Notes under the pieces: model-generated
Told to the model about the DNA's origin: nothing
The model's database searches: none
Seen by the model: the letters and a program-made list of their open reading frames with translations, nothing else
Assembly: GCF_017873395.1 (NCBI RefSeq)
Contig: NZ_JAGGKC010000033.1
Location: 1-38,614 of the forward strand
Reading direction: 5' to 3'
Origin: Youngiibacter multivorans
Lineage (GTDB): Bacteria; Bacillota; Clostridia; Clostridiales; Clostridiaceae
DNA length: 38,614 nt
Shown: one piece after another, positions 15,193-23,548 of the stretch
Layout: the number at the start of each line of letters is the position of its first letter
Numbering within the stretch: position 1 is the stretch's first letter
Translations under genes and position numbers: made by a program

Positions 15193-15767
15193 TTCTCTCG
15201 TCCACCCCCCGCATCTTTGGCAATGCAGGCGAAGCCTACAGTATTAAATATTCCATATTTGATATTCAATTCATTTTTCTACAGGTCAATATGCGTTACT
15301 ATTCAAGGTTTTTGATATTGTATTGATAAATGGTTATGAATACCCCAGCATTTCATATGCATATTTACTTTAATTATATATTCTTTGGTCATAACATGTA
15401 AATTGAATGTATTCTCTTAATTTCGTAATTTATTATTTAACATTTAGATAATATATTTAAAACAATTATATTATTATTCAAACTATCTTAGGGCTAAATA
15501 TTGAGTGATTTTTCATCATACGCTGTACAAAGATATAATATATGTTTGATCCCATCAAAAAGCGGCCCTGAATGAGCTTCAGAGCCGCTTTGATTAAGTC
15601 GGTACAAGGTTCTGCAAATATTGCCTGCTTATCGGAGACTTTCAGTGGAAATATCTTAATTTACATATACCTGCATATTTTGTCAATTTTTGTTAAACAT
15701 TTAATTATATATTCAACTGTACTTATCCTGTCATTTAGAAGCTGATTGAAATAACTTATCTCTAATC
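15193..15767. other. AT-rich intergenic region between the two cyclic-di-GMP transcription units
   Basis: No coding sequence is supported in these 575 bases. The region contains the terminator of the upstream operon (15559-15591) and, nearer 15193, the promoter region of the EAL-pilT-pilD unit. A TTGACC is visible on the minus strand, but no -10 at proper spacing convinces me. I see no riboswitch-like conserved core. Confidence 0.5.
15559..15591 (-). terminator. Terminator after the GGDEF/HD-GYP gene
   Basis: AAAGCGGC (15559-15566) pairs with GCCGCTTT (15584-15591), and inside it CTGAA pairs with TTCAG. The stem lies about 177 bases downstream of the GGDEF/HD-GYP stop codon. It has a short A tract on one side and TTT on the other and could act in either direction. 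Confidence 0.75.
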
Positions 15768-18458
15768 CTATATCGCTTTGCTTTCGAGGCTTATCAGGTC
15801 AAGTTCAAGGACCTTTTCTATGAATATCCTTGTGATTCTTGGGTCGTACTTGGTTCCAGCCCGAGATATCATCTCAAGTGAAGCCAGTGTATCTGAAAGT
15901 CCATTCCTCTTAAGCTGGTCAAAGCCCTCTGCCACAGCAATGATCCTGGACAGCAGAGGTATCTCCTCCTCTGACAGGCCTCTCGGATAGCCTGTTCCGT
16001 CCCATCTCTCATGATGAGCCAGAACCGCTTCAGCGATTCCTGCTGTATCCTCGAAGGAGTTCAGTATCCTGTAGCCTGCAAGCACATGCTGCTGATAGGC
16101 CTTCCTGTCTACTCCGTCGAGCTTTCCTGTCCTTTCAAGCAGCCTGTCTTCAAACACGACCTTTCCGATATCGTGCAGGAATCCGGCATCTCTCAGCTTC
16201 TTTGATTTCGAGTCTGAAAGCTGCAGAGCTCTGCCTATCCTCTGGCACATTTCACTCACGAAGAAGGAATGTTCCATGACTGTGTCGCTTCTGTCGAAGA
16301 GCTTCATTATGATCCTGGAGACCATGTCGCTGTCCAGAGTCTTACGTGAAAGAGTCTTCTCCTTGTACATCTCGAATTCGGCGTTGGCCATGGTTCTTTC
16401 GAAGCTTTGTGATGCACTTTCACAGATATCGAAGCCCATGGATATTCCTGTCTTGATTGCATCTATCCTCACTGACTGGTAGGCTTTCCTGATTTCATCC
16501 ATCATCCTGAGAGTCTCATCTGCAGTGGTCCTTGGCAGGAGCATCATGAACTCATCTCCTCCGACTCTGGCTATCATTCCTTTGTCCTTTATCACGCTCT
16601 TCAGGATCTCTGCTGATTTCTTCAGAAGCTCGTCCCCTGCAGTGTGTCCGAAGATATCGTTTGATAGTTTCAGGCCGTTGACATCGCCATAAATCACCGA
16701 TATGGGCAAAAGTGATGCAACATCCATCCTGCCAATCTCATCCTCAAGGTATTTCCTGTTGTACAGTCCTGTCAGGCTGTCATGATAGCTGAGGTGCCTG
16801 ATTTTCTCTTCATCTCGCTTCTTCGCTGAGTTGTCCATGAAAGTGACTACGATTCCGACAATCTCTCCGTGCATGATCTGAGGATATGCATAGTACTCAA
16901 TTTCCACCAAAGTCCCATCTTTTCTCCAGAACACCTCGTCAGCCGAATGTATGCCCTCGCCTCTTTTTGCTGCAGCCTGTATCCTGCAGTCTTCCTTTCT
17001 TATGGGATTTCCGTCCTTGGTTGAGTGATGGGTCAGGTCGTGAAGGTTCCTTCCAAGCAGCTCGTCCTGATTCTCGTAGCCGAGTATCCTGATACCTGCC
17101 TCGTTGCAGAATATGCAGTTCCCTTCAATATCCGACCCGAAAATCGCTTCTACCGTGGAGTTCAGTATGAGCTGGAGCCTGTCCTTGTTTTCAGCAAGCT
17201 CCTGCGTCCTTTCGTAAACCTTATGCTCCATGGTTTCAAACAGCTCGTTTATCGTATCTGCCATGTCATTGAATGAACTTGCCATCCTTCCGATTTCATC
17301 GTCCCTGAACACCGTAGCACGCTTCGAGAGATCTCCCTCGGACAAACTTACTGTTGTTGCGATAAGGCTGTCTATGGGACCAAGAAGCCTCCTTGTCATC
17401 AACAGGTAGATAAGGGTGGACAGAATGAAGGCAGCGAGAACATATAGACCGGTCAGACGCATGTTTTCAAGTATTCCTGCTGTAAACAGCGAAGATGGTA
17501 CTGTCGTAACTATCATCCAGTCGATTCCGGACCTTGCGAATTCCAGATAGTGCACGTGCAGGTCTTCTTCCATAAGGTCAACTCCGTACGTTCCGGACCC
17601 TGAAGAATACTCCCATGCCTTTGCCAGGCTTTCATCCCCTATTTCCTGAAGGGTTATACGGTCAAGCGTACCGTCCTGCTTTACGGTGAAATTCGGCGAG
17701 CCGGTTGAATTCGCTACAAGCAGGCCTGTATCCTTTTCTATGATTGCAGCTTTTGCACCTCTTTCTGACGCAAGGCTGCTAAGAAAACTATTGATACCCC
17801 CAAGGGTCATGTGGGTCCCAAGTACTCCCTTCAGGGATCCGTCATCGTTATATACTGGAAGCGCTGCTGACAGTGTCATGTCTTCAATGACGAAATGCTT
17901 GTATATCGGTGAAAATACCGAACCGCCGGCTTCCTTTGCCGCAATGTACCAGGCTCTGGTCCTGGGGTCGAATTTTCCAGCCTTCAGAGCGATGTCACCG
18001 GACCTCATGGAGTCGGTAACACTGTAGTACCAGGAGTTTCCTTCTGTCCCGGCATCGTTCCTCATTACTTCGGTTCCGCCCTCAGGATTTCTCCTGGCTC
18101 CGTAATATTCGCCATTCTCAGTACCGAAGCTGAAGCTGTATATGGATTCACCGCTGTAGCTTCCAAGGACGCTTAGGAAGAACCGTTCCCTGTCTTCCGG
18201 ATCATATATGTCAACTATCCCTTTCCTTATCATCGCTTCATGGGCCAGGTTTATGCTTTCAGGGTTCCCAATATAGGCCTCAATATCCCTCGTTATGTCC
18301 CTGCTAAGATCTTCTGCCATTTCACCCGCTATCTCCTCTGCGGATTCCATCCACTTGGAGAAGACGATGAAGCCCACCGTCCCGAGGGTTGTTGTCATAA
18401 AGAGTATGAACATCAGAAGCGTTATGTTCTTTATCGAAATCTTCCTTAATTTGCTCAT
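15768..18458 (-). CDS. Membrane sensor with dCache, HAMP, PAS, GGDEF and HD-GYP domains
   Basis: Numbering from ATG 18458 (896 residues): helix about 12-33, double-Cache sensor about 40-330, helix about 337-354, HAMP about 357-410, PAS about 428-545, GGDEF about 555-705, HD-GYP about 725-870. The GGDEF motif is intact (RVGGDEF, 633-637) with the D-V-N-G-L-K-L-S-N-D metal and base segment, so it can probably make cyclic-di-GMP. No R-x-x-D inhibitory site lies five residues upstream. The HD-GYP part has HDIGK (762-766) and HHERWDGTGYP, so it may also degrade the messenger. The late A-D-x-x-D motif reads AEGFD, with Glu in place of the first Asp. A TTG at 18488, overlapping the upstream stop by four bases, is an alternative start. 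Confidence 0.9.
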   Translation of the reverse strand: MSKLRKISIKNITLLMFILFMTTTLGTVGFIVFSKWMESAEEIAGEMAEDLSRDITRDIEAYIGNPESINLAHEAMIRKGIVDIYDPEDRERFFLSVLGSYSGESIYSFSFGTENGEYYGARRNPEGGTEVMRNDAGTEGNSWYYSVTDSMRSGDIALKAGKFDPRTRAWYIAAKEAGGSVFSPIYKHFVIEDMTLSAALPVYNDDGSLKGVLGTHMTLGGINSFLSSLASERGAKAAIIEKDTGLLVANSTGSPNFTVKQDGTLDRITLQEIGDESLAKAWEYSSGSGTYGVDLMEEDLHVHYLEFARSGIDWMIVTTVPSSLFTAGILENMRLTGLYVLAAFILSTLIYLLMTRRLLGPIDSLIATTVSLSEGDLSKRATVFRDDEIGRMASSFNDMADTINELFETMEHKVYERTQELAENKDRLQLILNSTVEAIFGSDIEGNCIFCNEAGIRILGYENQDELLGRNLHDLTHHSTKDGNPIRKEDCRIQAAAKRGEGIHSADEVFWRKDGTLVEIEYYAYPQIMHGEIVGIVVTFMDNSAKKRDEEKIRHLSYHDSLTGLYNRKYLEDEIGRMDVASLLPISVIYGDVNGLKLSNDIFGHTAGDELLKKSAEILKSVIKDKGMIARVGGDEFMMLLPRTTADETLRMMDEIRKAYQSVRIDAIKTGISMGFDICESASQSFERTMANAEFEMYKEKTLSRKTLDSDMVSRIIMKLFDRSDTVMEHSFFVSEMCQRIGRALQLSDSKSKKLRDAGFLHDIGKVVFEDRLLERTGKLDGVDRKAYQQHVLAGYRILNSFEDTAGIAEAVLAHHERWDGTGYPRGLSEEEIPLLSRIIAVAEGFDQLKRNGLSDTLASLEMISRAGTKYDPRITRIFIEKVLELDLISLESKAI

Positions 18459-18484
18459 TTTAAGAAACACACCTTTCCAAATCG

Positions 18485-20419
18485 TCAAGCAGTCTCAATC
18501 CTGTCGAATCCTTCAAGCATCAATAGGGCATCGGCTTCTTCCATGGGTCTTCTGAACAGATAACCCTGCATGATGTCGCAGCCGTTTTCTATGAGGAAAT
18601 CCCTCTGAATCACAGTCTCCACACCTTCGGCTATAACCTCCAGGTCGAACTTATGGGCCATGGAGATTATGTCGCTTGTTATGTAGTCGTTCCTGTCGCT
18701 GGTCGCGACCATGCTTACAAAATATCTGTCGAGCTTCAGGTAATTCACGTTAAGCTCGTTGAGCCTTAGGAATGATGAATATCCTGTACCGAAATCATCC
18801 AGAGCTATCCTTATCCCGTTTTCCTGGAAATCCTTCAGGCTCTTGTTAACTGCGGCAAAATTGTCCAGCAGCACCGATTCAGTGATCTCAAGCTCAAGGT
18901 TCTCGCTCCTTATGCCCGAATCCACCACAGCCTCCATTACCGAGCTGCCGAATCCCTCATGTATAAGCTGTATACCAGATACGTTAACAGCCACCCTTAG
19001 TTCTGAGTATCCTCTGGATTCAAGTACTGCAAGGAAGGCGCACGCCTTCTTAAGGACGAGATTCCCGAGTGGTATGATAAGCTGCTTCCTTTCAGCAACA
19101 TCTATGAATTCTGCCGGCGAAACATTCCCAAGCTCCCCCGACCTCATCCTTGCAAGAGCTTCAAATCCCACCACCCTGCCAGTCGCAAGATGGAGCTGCG
19201 GCTGATAGTTAAGATAGATTGCATCAGTTCCGTTCTCAAGGCACATGGATATCTCCTTCTCGATGATATCTTCCCGGTGCAGCTTCTCTGCCATGGCCCT
19301 GCTGAAGTACATGTGGCTTTTTCCTGTATTGAGGTCGACGTTGTCGAGTGAAATTGTGGCATCCTTCAAAAGCCTGTCGGCGTTCTCATAATCCCCGTCG
19401 ATTTCAACTATACCTATCTTGGGCTGCAGCTGCTTCTTCTGGCCCCTGAAATCCATCGGCTCCCGGAAGGCTTCAAGAATTGCTTCAACCAGCTTCTCCA
19501 GATGATTCTCCCTGTGGCAGTTCCTGGTATAAAGCACGAACCTGTCTTCAGTGAACCTAAACAGCATTGTATCCTGTCCCGCAATGAGCTGCAGCCTCCT
19601 TGCAAGCTGCCTCAGGGCATCATCACCGGAGTCATAACCAAACAGGAGATTGATGCTCTTGAGATTGCTTATGCCAATCAGCATCAAAGCCTTCCTGTTC
19701 CATCTGTATAGCTTCAGGTCCTTGGTCAGCATGACCTTAAGATAGTAGCTGTTGAAAAGTCCGGTAAGATGGTCATAGTACGCAAGCATCATGAGATGCC
19801 TGTTTCTGTTTAAGGTGAAATCCATCAGTGCGATAAGTGCGCCATATACCAGAGCAAGCACAAGGATCCCTATGGCAGAGGAACGAATGATCTTCCGGTC
19901 TGTATCCGCTGAGGGCTTAATGACGACTAAAGCGGAGTCTTCCATCACACCTTCATCAATCTTAACTATAGCCTTGTAGTATTTAGTCCCGTTTATTTCA
20001 ACGCTTTTGCTGAATATCCCGTTTCCTTTGGCTTCTTCAATATCGCTTTTGCCAGTTATGTCCAAGTAGTATTCAGGATACCTGCTGCCGATGACAGATT
20101 TTCCATTGACCAGATATGCAAGGGTCCCATCCTCAGGGACAAGGTCTGACAGCAGACCTTCCATATTAGTTGCTTCATCAATCTTTAACCTCAGAGCTTC
20201 ATCAGCAGTCTCCAGGAGACTTCCAATATTCAGTATGCTTTCTATGCTTCTGGCACCCGTTCTCGCATAAGATACTGTTTCTTCCTCAAGGATGCTGTAG
20301 TAATGCTGTCTCGAGAAGATTACAAGAAGGCTGCCGAGCGCAAAAAACGCCACTGTGATGCCTATGACCGGCATCACAAATGGCCTTACTTCACTTGAGA
20401 TCACTCTTCTCTTCTTCAA
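18485..20419 (-). CDS. Membrane EAL phosphodiesterase with degenerate GGDEF domain (second copy)
   Basis: This 644-residue protein has helix about 14-34, an extracytoplasmic sensor of about 140 residues, helix about 180-198, GGDEF about 210-375 and EAL about 390-635. The GGDEF site reads TEDRF (290-294) and is probably inactive. The EAL site is complete: EAL at 420-422, N-V-S-G, E-I-T-E-S, D-D-F-G-T-G-Y-S-S, L-K-L-D, A-E-G-V-E-T and Q-G-Y. It resembles the protein at 12910-15192 over both cytoplasmic domains but has a shorter, unrelated-looking sensor, so the two are probably paralogues with different inputs. The TTG start at 20419 is preceded by GGGGGGAT. It is in an operon with the unknown gene upstream (43-base gap) and the GGDEF/HD-GYP gene downstream. 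Confidence 0.9.
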   Translation of the reverse strand: MKKRRVISSEVRPFVMPVIGITVAFFALGSLLVIFSRQHYYSILEEETVSYARTGARSIESILNIGSLLETADEALRLKIDEATNMEGLLSDLVPEDGTLAYLVNGKSVIGSRYPEYYLDITGKSDIEEAKGNGIFSKSVEINGTKYYKAIVKIDEGVMEDSALVVIKPSADTDRKIIRSSAIGILVLALVYGALIALMDFTLNRNRHLMMLAYYDHLTGLFNSYYLKVMLTKDLKLYRWNRKALMLIGISNLKSINLLFGYDSGDDALRQLARRLQLIAGQDTMLFRFTEDRFVLYTRNCHRENHLEKLVEAILEAFREPMDFRGQKKQLQPKIGIVEIDGDYENADRLLKDATISLDNVDLNTGKSHMYFSRAMAEKLHREDIIEKEISMCLENGTDAIYLNYQPQLHLATGRVVGFEALARMRSGELGNVSPAEFIDVAERKQLIIPLGNLVLKKACAFLAVLESRGYSELRVAVNVSGIQLIHEGFGSSVMEAVVDSGIRSENLELEITESVLLDNFAAVNKSLKDFQENGIRIALDDFGTGYSSFLRLNELNVNYLKLDRYFVSMVATSDRNDYITSDIISMAHKFDLEVIAEGVETVIQRDFLIENGCDIMQGYLFRRPMEEADALLMLEGFDRIETA

Positions 20420-20462
20420 GCCTATCCCCCCAGGAAACTAATGTCCTTACTGCTGCTGATTC

Positions 20463-21047
20463 CTACTCCAATGACTTGTATATGTCCTCTTCGTTCCTTG
20501 TGACTACTTCCATCCATGTATCGATGGCATGCTTAGCAACCTTGTACGAAGCCTCAATGACCGATTTTGATTGCAATATTCGGTCTGAATGAGTATCGCT
20601 TTTCACTCTCAGGAATTCAACCTTCAGCTCACCTCTTATGCTGAAGTCGCATATCATCCCGTCCTGCAGCACCCTTTCCTCTTCAATGTTGAAGCCTGAA
20701 AGGTATCCTGCATTGTTTTCTTTAAAGAATTCCTCGATTTCCCAGAAGCTTCTAAGGTCGCCGTAATCTGGTCTTTTCTTCATCTGCCCGTAAAGCCTGT
20801 TCGCCTTCCTGAGCAATCTGCTTTCCTTAATCGTCATTTCCCTGCAAATGGGTTCGTATATACAGATTGAGCCTTCACTTATCTCAATTAGCGCCTTGTT
20901 TTTTGCCTCAATTACAAATTCAGCTCCATCAGACTTCAAAAACGTAATGCATGTTCCTGAAACCTCAATGAGCCTAAGCTTTTCACCCTTCCTGAAATTA
21001 TGTCCTGATCTAGCGGGGACCACTATATCACCTATAAGCTGTTCCAT
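20463..21047 (-). CDS. Conserved-looking protein of unknown function at the head of the cyclic-di-GMP operon
   Basis: I do not recognise this 194-residue protein. It has no signal peptide or membrane helix. Residues 1-70 alternate hydrophobic and polar positions, suggesting a small beta-barrel (GDIVVPARSGHNFRKGEKLRLIEVSG). Residues 85-130 look helical and basic. The C-terminal part is mixed. I looked for the PilZ pattern (R-x-x-x-R followed by D/N-x-S-x-x-G) and did not find it. The start is ATG 21047, with AGGTG six bases upstream; a GTG three codons earlier is the alternative. It is the first gene of the operon with the EAL and GGDEF/HD-GYP proteins, so a role in the same signalling path, such as an adaptor, is a reasonable guess only. 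Confidence 0.75.
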   Translation of the reverse strand: MEQLIGDIVVPARSGHNFRKGEKLRLIEVSGTCITFLKSDGAEFVIEAKNKALIEISEGSICIYEPICREMTIKESRLLRKANRLYGQMKKRPDYGDLRSFWEIEEFFKENNAGYLSGFNIEEERVLQDGMICDFSIRGELKVEFLRVKSDTHSDRILQSKSVIEASYKVAKHAIDTWMEVVTRNEEDIYKSLE

Positions 21048-21358
21048 GTTGTTCACCTGTTTCTTTAATCCTATTTACTTTTTCAAATACAATTTTCATT
21101 ATATATTGCTTCAATACAAATTACCACCTAAAAGGACCTCCGAATAGCCTCAGATATCCATTAATTCCAAACTTAGCAATCATATTAATTATGCCGCTAT
21201 TCAAATATAATATTCATATGCCATACTAGTCAGGTACTTGGTATCTACAGTGCAATGTCAGACAAATCCACAATATGCAGACAGACCCGCATATCATATT
21301 GCGGGTCTGTGCTGCTTCTAACCAATTATTCTTATTTATTCGACGAAAAGTTCCTTTA
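21048..21358. other. Intergenic region upstream of the cyclic-di-GMP operon
   Basis: No gene is supported in these 311 bases. It holds the terminator of the Ldh-family gene (21281-21310) and AT-rich sequence that should contain the promoter of the 21047 operon. I could not pick a convincing -35 and -10 pair. Confidence 0.45.
21281..21310 (-). terminator. Terminator of the Ldh-family gene
   Basis: ACAGACCCGCA (21281-21291) and TGCGGGTCTGT (21300-21310) form a perfect 11-base stem with an 8-base loop, 48 bases after the stop codon. There is no strong T tract after it on the minus strand, so termination may be incomplete. Confidence 0.75.
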
Positions 21359-22462
21359 CTACTCGTTTGGAAACCTGTGCGGCAATCCCAGAGTATCCCT
21401 GATCTCAATGAATTCCTTCATTACTTCCGCTTCAACCGGTATCCCCTTGTCCTTCCTGTCCAGCCACGCCAGATGCTCTTTTTCACCTGCAGTATAGATT
21501 CTCTCTTCACCTGGTGCAAGCCTTGATGACCTTAAGTCCCTGAGTATGTCACCTGCAGTTTTCTTGAAGGTTTCCAGCCCCATGAATGCTTCAGTATCTA
21601 TAGCCATAAAGAAATGGCCCAGATGGTATGGAATCTTCTCTCCCTTTTCGCCGATTCCATTAAGCATCTTCATGTAGCTTCCTGCCTGAAGAGCTGCGCA
21701 AAGTATCTCAACGACTGTCGCATATCCGTATCCCTTGTAGCCGCCAAGCTCCTCTCCTATTCCACCTAAAGGAGTGAGTGCTGCATCACCTTTGACAAGG
21801 TCAATGAGTATCTGCCTGCTGTCAGTTCGAGGTTTTCCATCAGAGCCAATCACCATTCCTGACGGAGTATCTTTTCCAGTCCTTGCGTAATGCTCAATCT
21901 TTCCTCTCTGTGTGATGCTTGTTGCGCAGTCTATCACAAACGGAAAGTCCTCATCAGTAGGAAGTCCTATCGTCAGGGGATTGGTTCCAAGCATGTTTTC
22001 AACTCCGAAGGTCGGTGCTATTGAAGGCCTGGCATTTGTTCCTGTAATTCCTATCATGCCTTCCTTAGTTGCCATTGTGGCATAATAGCCAGCAATTCCA
22101 TAGTGAGTGGAGTTCCTTGCTGCTACCATTCCCATCCCATACTTCTTCGCCTTGTCTATTGCAAGCTGCATTGACTTGTAGCCTACAACCATTCCCATTC
22201 CGTCATGGCCATCGACCACTGCTGTGGTTGCAGTCTCCCTAATTATTTCGAACTCTGTGACAGGCTTATGTATTCCGCTGTTTATCCTGTCAATGTATAT
22301 TGGCTTGAACCTGTTGCAGCCATGGCTGTCTATACCTCTCCTGTCACTTTCCACAAGGACATCAGCACAAATTGCCGCATCCTCAGGTGGCACTCCTGAC
22401 TTTATGAAAGCGGATGCTATAAAATCAGCTGCAAGTTCAAACGAAACATATGTCTTATCCAT
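21359..22462 (-). CDS. Ldh family (malate/L-lactate/ureidoglycolate-type) NAD(P)-dependent dehydrogenase
   Basis: This 367-residue cytoplasmic oxidoreductase belongs to the type 2 malate/lactate dehydrogenase family (Ldh_2). Family motifs are DRRGIDSHG near the start, GMGMVAARNSTHYGIAGYY with the catalytic histidine, GITGTNARPSIAPTFG, MLGTNPLTIGLP, FVIDCATSI and GYKGYGYATVVEIL. Members reduce 2-oxo acids or oxidise 2-hydroxy acids with NAD(P)H. Known activities include malate, ureidoglycolate, sulfolactate and Delta1-piperideine-2-carboxylate reactions, and sequence alone does not choose among them. It stands alone, with its own leader hairpin and terminator. Start is ATG 22462 with GGAGGG upstream. 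Confidence 0.9.
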   Translation of the reverse strand: MDKTYVSFELAADFIASAFIKSGVPPEDAAICADVLVESDRRGIDSHGCNRFKPIYIDRINSGIHKPVTEFEIIRETATTAVVDGHDGMGMVVGYKSMQLAIDKAKKYGMGMVAARNSTHYGIAGYYATMATKEGMIGITGTNARPSIAPTFGVENMLGTNPLTIGLPTDEDFPFVIDCATSITQRGKIEHYARTGKDTPSGMVIGSDGKPRTDSRQILIDLVKGDAALTPLGGIGEELGGYKGYGYATVVEILCAALQAGSYMKMLNGIGEKGEKIPYHLGHFFMAIDTEAFMGLETFKKTAGDILRDLRSSRLAPGEERIYTAGEKEHLAWLDRKDKGIPVEAEVMKEFIEIRDTLGLPHRFPNE

Positions 22463-22477
22463 GATAACCCTCCTGCG

Positions 22478-22495
22478 AAGCCATCCGAATGGCTT
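22478..22495 (-). promoter_or_regulatory. Leader hairpin next to the ribosome binding site of the Ldh-family gene
   Basis: AAGCCAT and ATGGCTT form a 7-base stem with a TCGG tetraloop on the minus strand. It ends a few bases before the GGAGGG of the gene at 22462. It could protect the mRNA or tune translation. Function is not shown. Confidence 0.35.
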
Positions 22496-22577
22496 TTACA
22501 CTCATTTGTCAGCTCTTAACTAGATTCTACAGCCTTTTTCAGCTGCATGCACCAATATATTAAAACAAGTCAATAAA

Positions 22578-22599
22578 AGGCAGCCAAATCTGACTGCCT
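22578..22599 (-). terminator. Terminator of the NERD gene
   Basis: AGGCAG (22578-22583) pairs with CTGCCT (22594-22599), five bases after the NERD stop codon. On the minus strand it is followed by TTTTATT, the usual Rho-independent form. Confidence 0.8.
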
Positions 22600-22604
22600 C
22601 TCTA

Positions 22605-23333
22605 CTATTCCAAATCTTCCCTTATCGTTCTTACATGGTTAACCTTAATGCTTTCTTCTGCCAGCGAATACCATGAGAGGATTCCGTGTATTCCTGATAT
22701 CTCGCTTTCACCGAAGACTTTTGGCCTTCCGGAGATGTCTGCTGTAATCACTGACTTCAGGCTGTTCCTCTTCAGCACAGAGGTATTTTTCGATGAAATG
22801 CTGACATTCTTTAGTTCGCAGCGCTCACTGAAGACTATGTATGAAAAGAAGCTTTCCGGTCCTACATCCCGAAGGTTATCCATCAGTGCATTGATATGTC
22901 CTCTGTTCTGCATTACAGGATTATAAAAGGAAATCTTCTTTCCGCCCTTGAGGCTCTGGGTCCAGTTCCTGCTCTTCTCGTCACCGAAGATCCATCCGCT
23001 GTAGTTCTTGGATTCGAACACATAAATACCGGTTGGATGTACCATGAGAAGATCAATCTCCGTAGTTCTTCCATTATCTAAAGGCAGGTAAATATTGGTA
23101 AGTATCCTGCTGCCTTCTCCAAGGCTTTCCAGCAGCAGAAAGACGAGGAACTCCCCATATGCACCCTTGTCAGAGATAGTCTTATAGAATCTGTTCCCAC
23201 TTGCTGAAGAATATGATGAACTTGAGAAACGGATGAACAATCCATAAATCCTGATGATCAATATAAATATTGGTATGACTGCAAGGTATAACAATGGAAT
23301 AAGATTGGAGATTACTATTTTAGCAATACCCAT
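22605..23333 (-). CDS. Membrane-anchored NERD-domain protein (nuclease-related)
   Basis: This 242-residue protein has an N-terminal transmembrane helix (about 5-33) and then a NERD domain. KGAYGEFLVFLLLESL is the family opening, followed by TNIYLPL, TEIDLLMVHPTGIYVFESKNYSGW and the FYNPVMQNRGHINAL segment. The E-I-D and E-x-K residues correspond to the PD-(D/E)xK nuclease core, so nuclease activity is possible but unproven. GAGGGGGAG precedes the ATG at 23333. It is monocistronic, facing away from the divergent lipoprotein gene. NERD proteins occur in varied contexts, including DNA-handling and stress; the membrane anchor places it at the inner face of the membrane. Confidence 0.85.
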   Translation of the reverse strand: MGIAKIVISNLIPLLYLAVIPIFILIIRIYGLFIRFSSSSYSSASGNRFYKTISDKGAYGEFLVFLLLESLGEGSRILTNIYLPLDNGRTTEIDLLMVHPTGIYVFESKNYSGWIFGDEKSRNWTQSLKGGKKISFYNPVMQNRGHINALMDNLRDVGPESFFSYIVFSERCELKNVSISSKNTSVLKRNSLKSVITADISGRPKVFGESEISGIHGILSWYSLAEESIKVNHVRTIREDLE

Positions 23334-23470
23334 GATATCTCCCCCTCAATACAGTGACCTAATTATATCATCAGTCTGATTCAAGAACAATCTAATGAAT
23401 ATTTTGCAAATCTAAAAAATATTTTGATGATATATTGAACAGCCCCATTATCACATAATACCTACAGACT

Positions 23471-23499
23471 TTGACATGCAAGTCACTGAAGGATACAAT
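23471..23499 (+). promoter_or_regulatory. Strong sigma-A-type promoter for the lipoprotein gene
   Basis: TTGACA (23471-23476) and TACAAT (23494-23499) are separated by exactly 17 bases. The predicted start near 23506 leaves a leader of about 43 bases with AGGGGTG before the ATG at 23549. Confidence 0.85.
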
Positions 23500-23548
23500 T
23501 ATCCTAAACAGGGACAATCCTGATTGATATTCACAAGGGGTGATTTAG

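Noticed and set aside
14984..15223. Minus-strand frame overlapping the start of the EAL gene
   Set aside because: It is out of frame with the EAL protein and has no family features; it only shares the G-rich region upstream.
20463..21047. PilZ-domain receptor
   Set aside because: The R-x-x-x-R and D/N-x-S-x-x-G motifs are absent.
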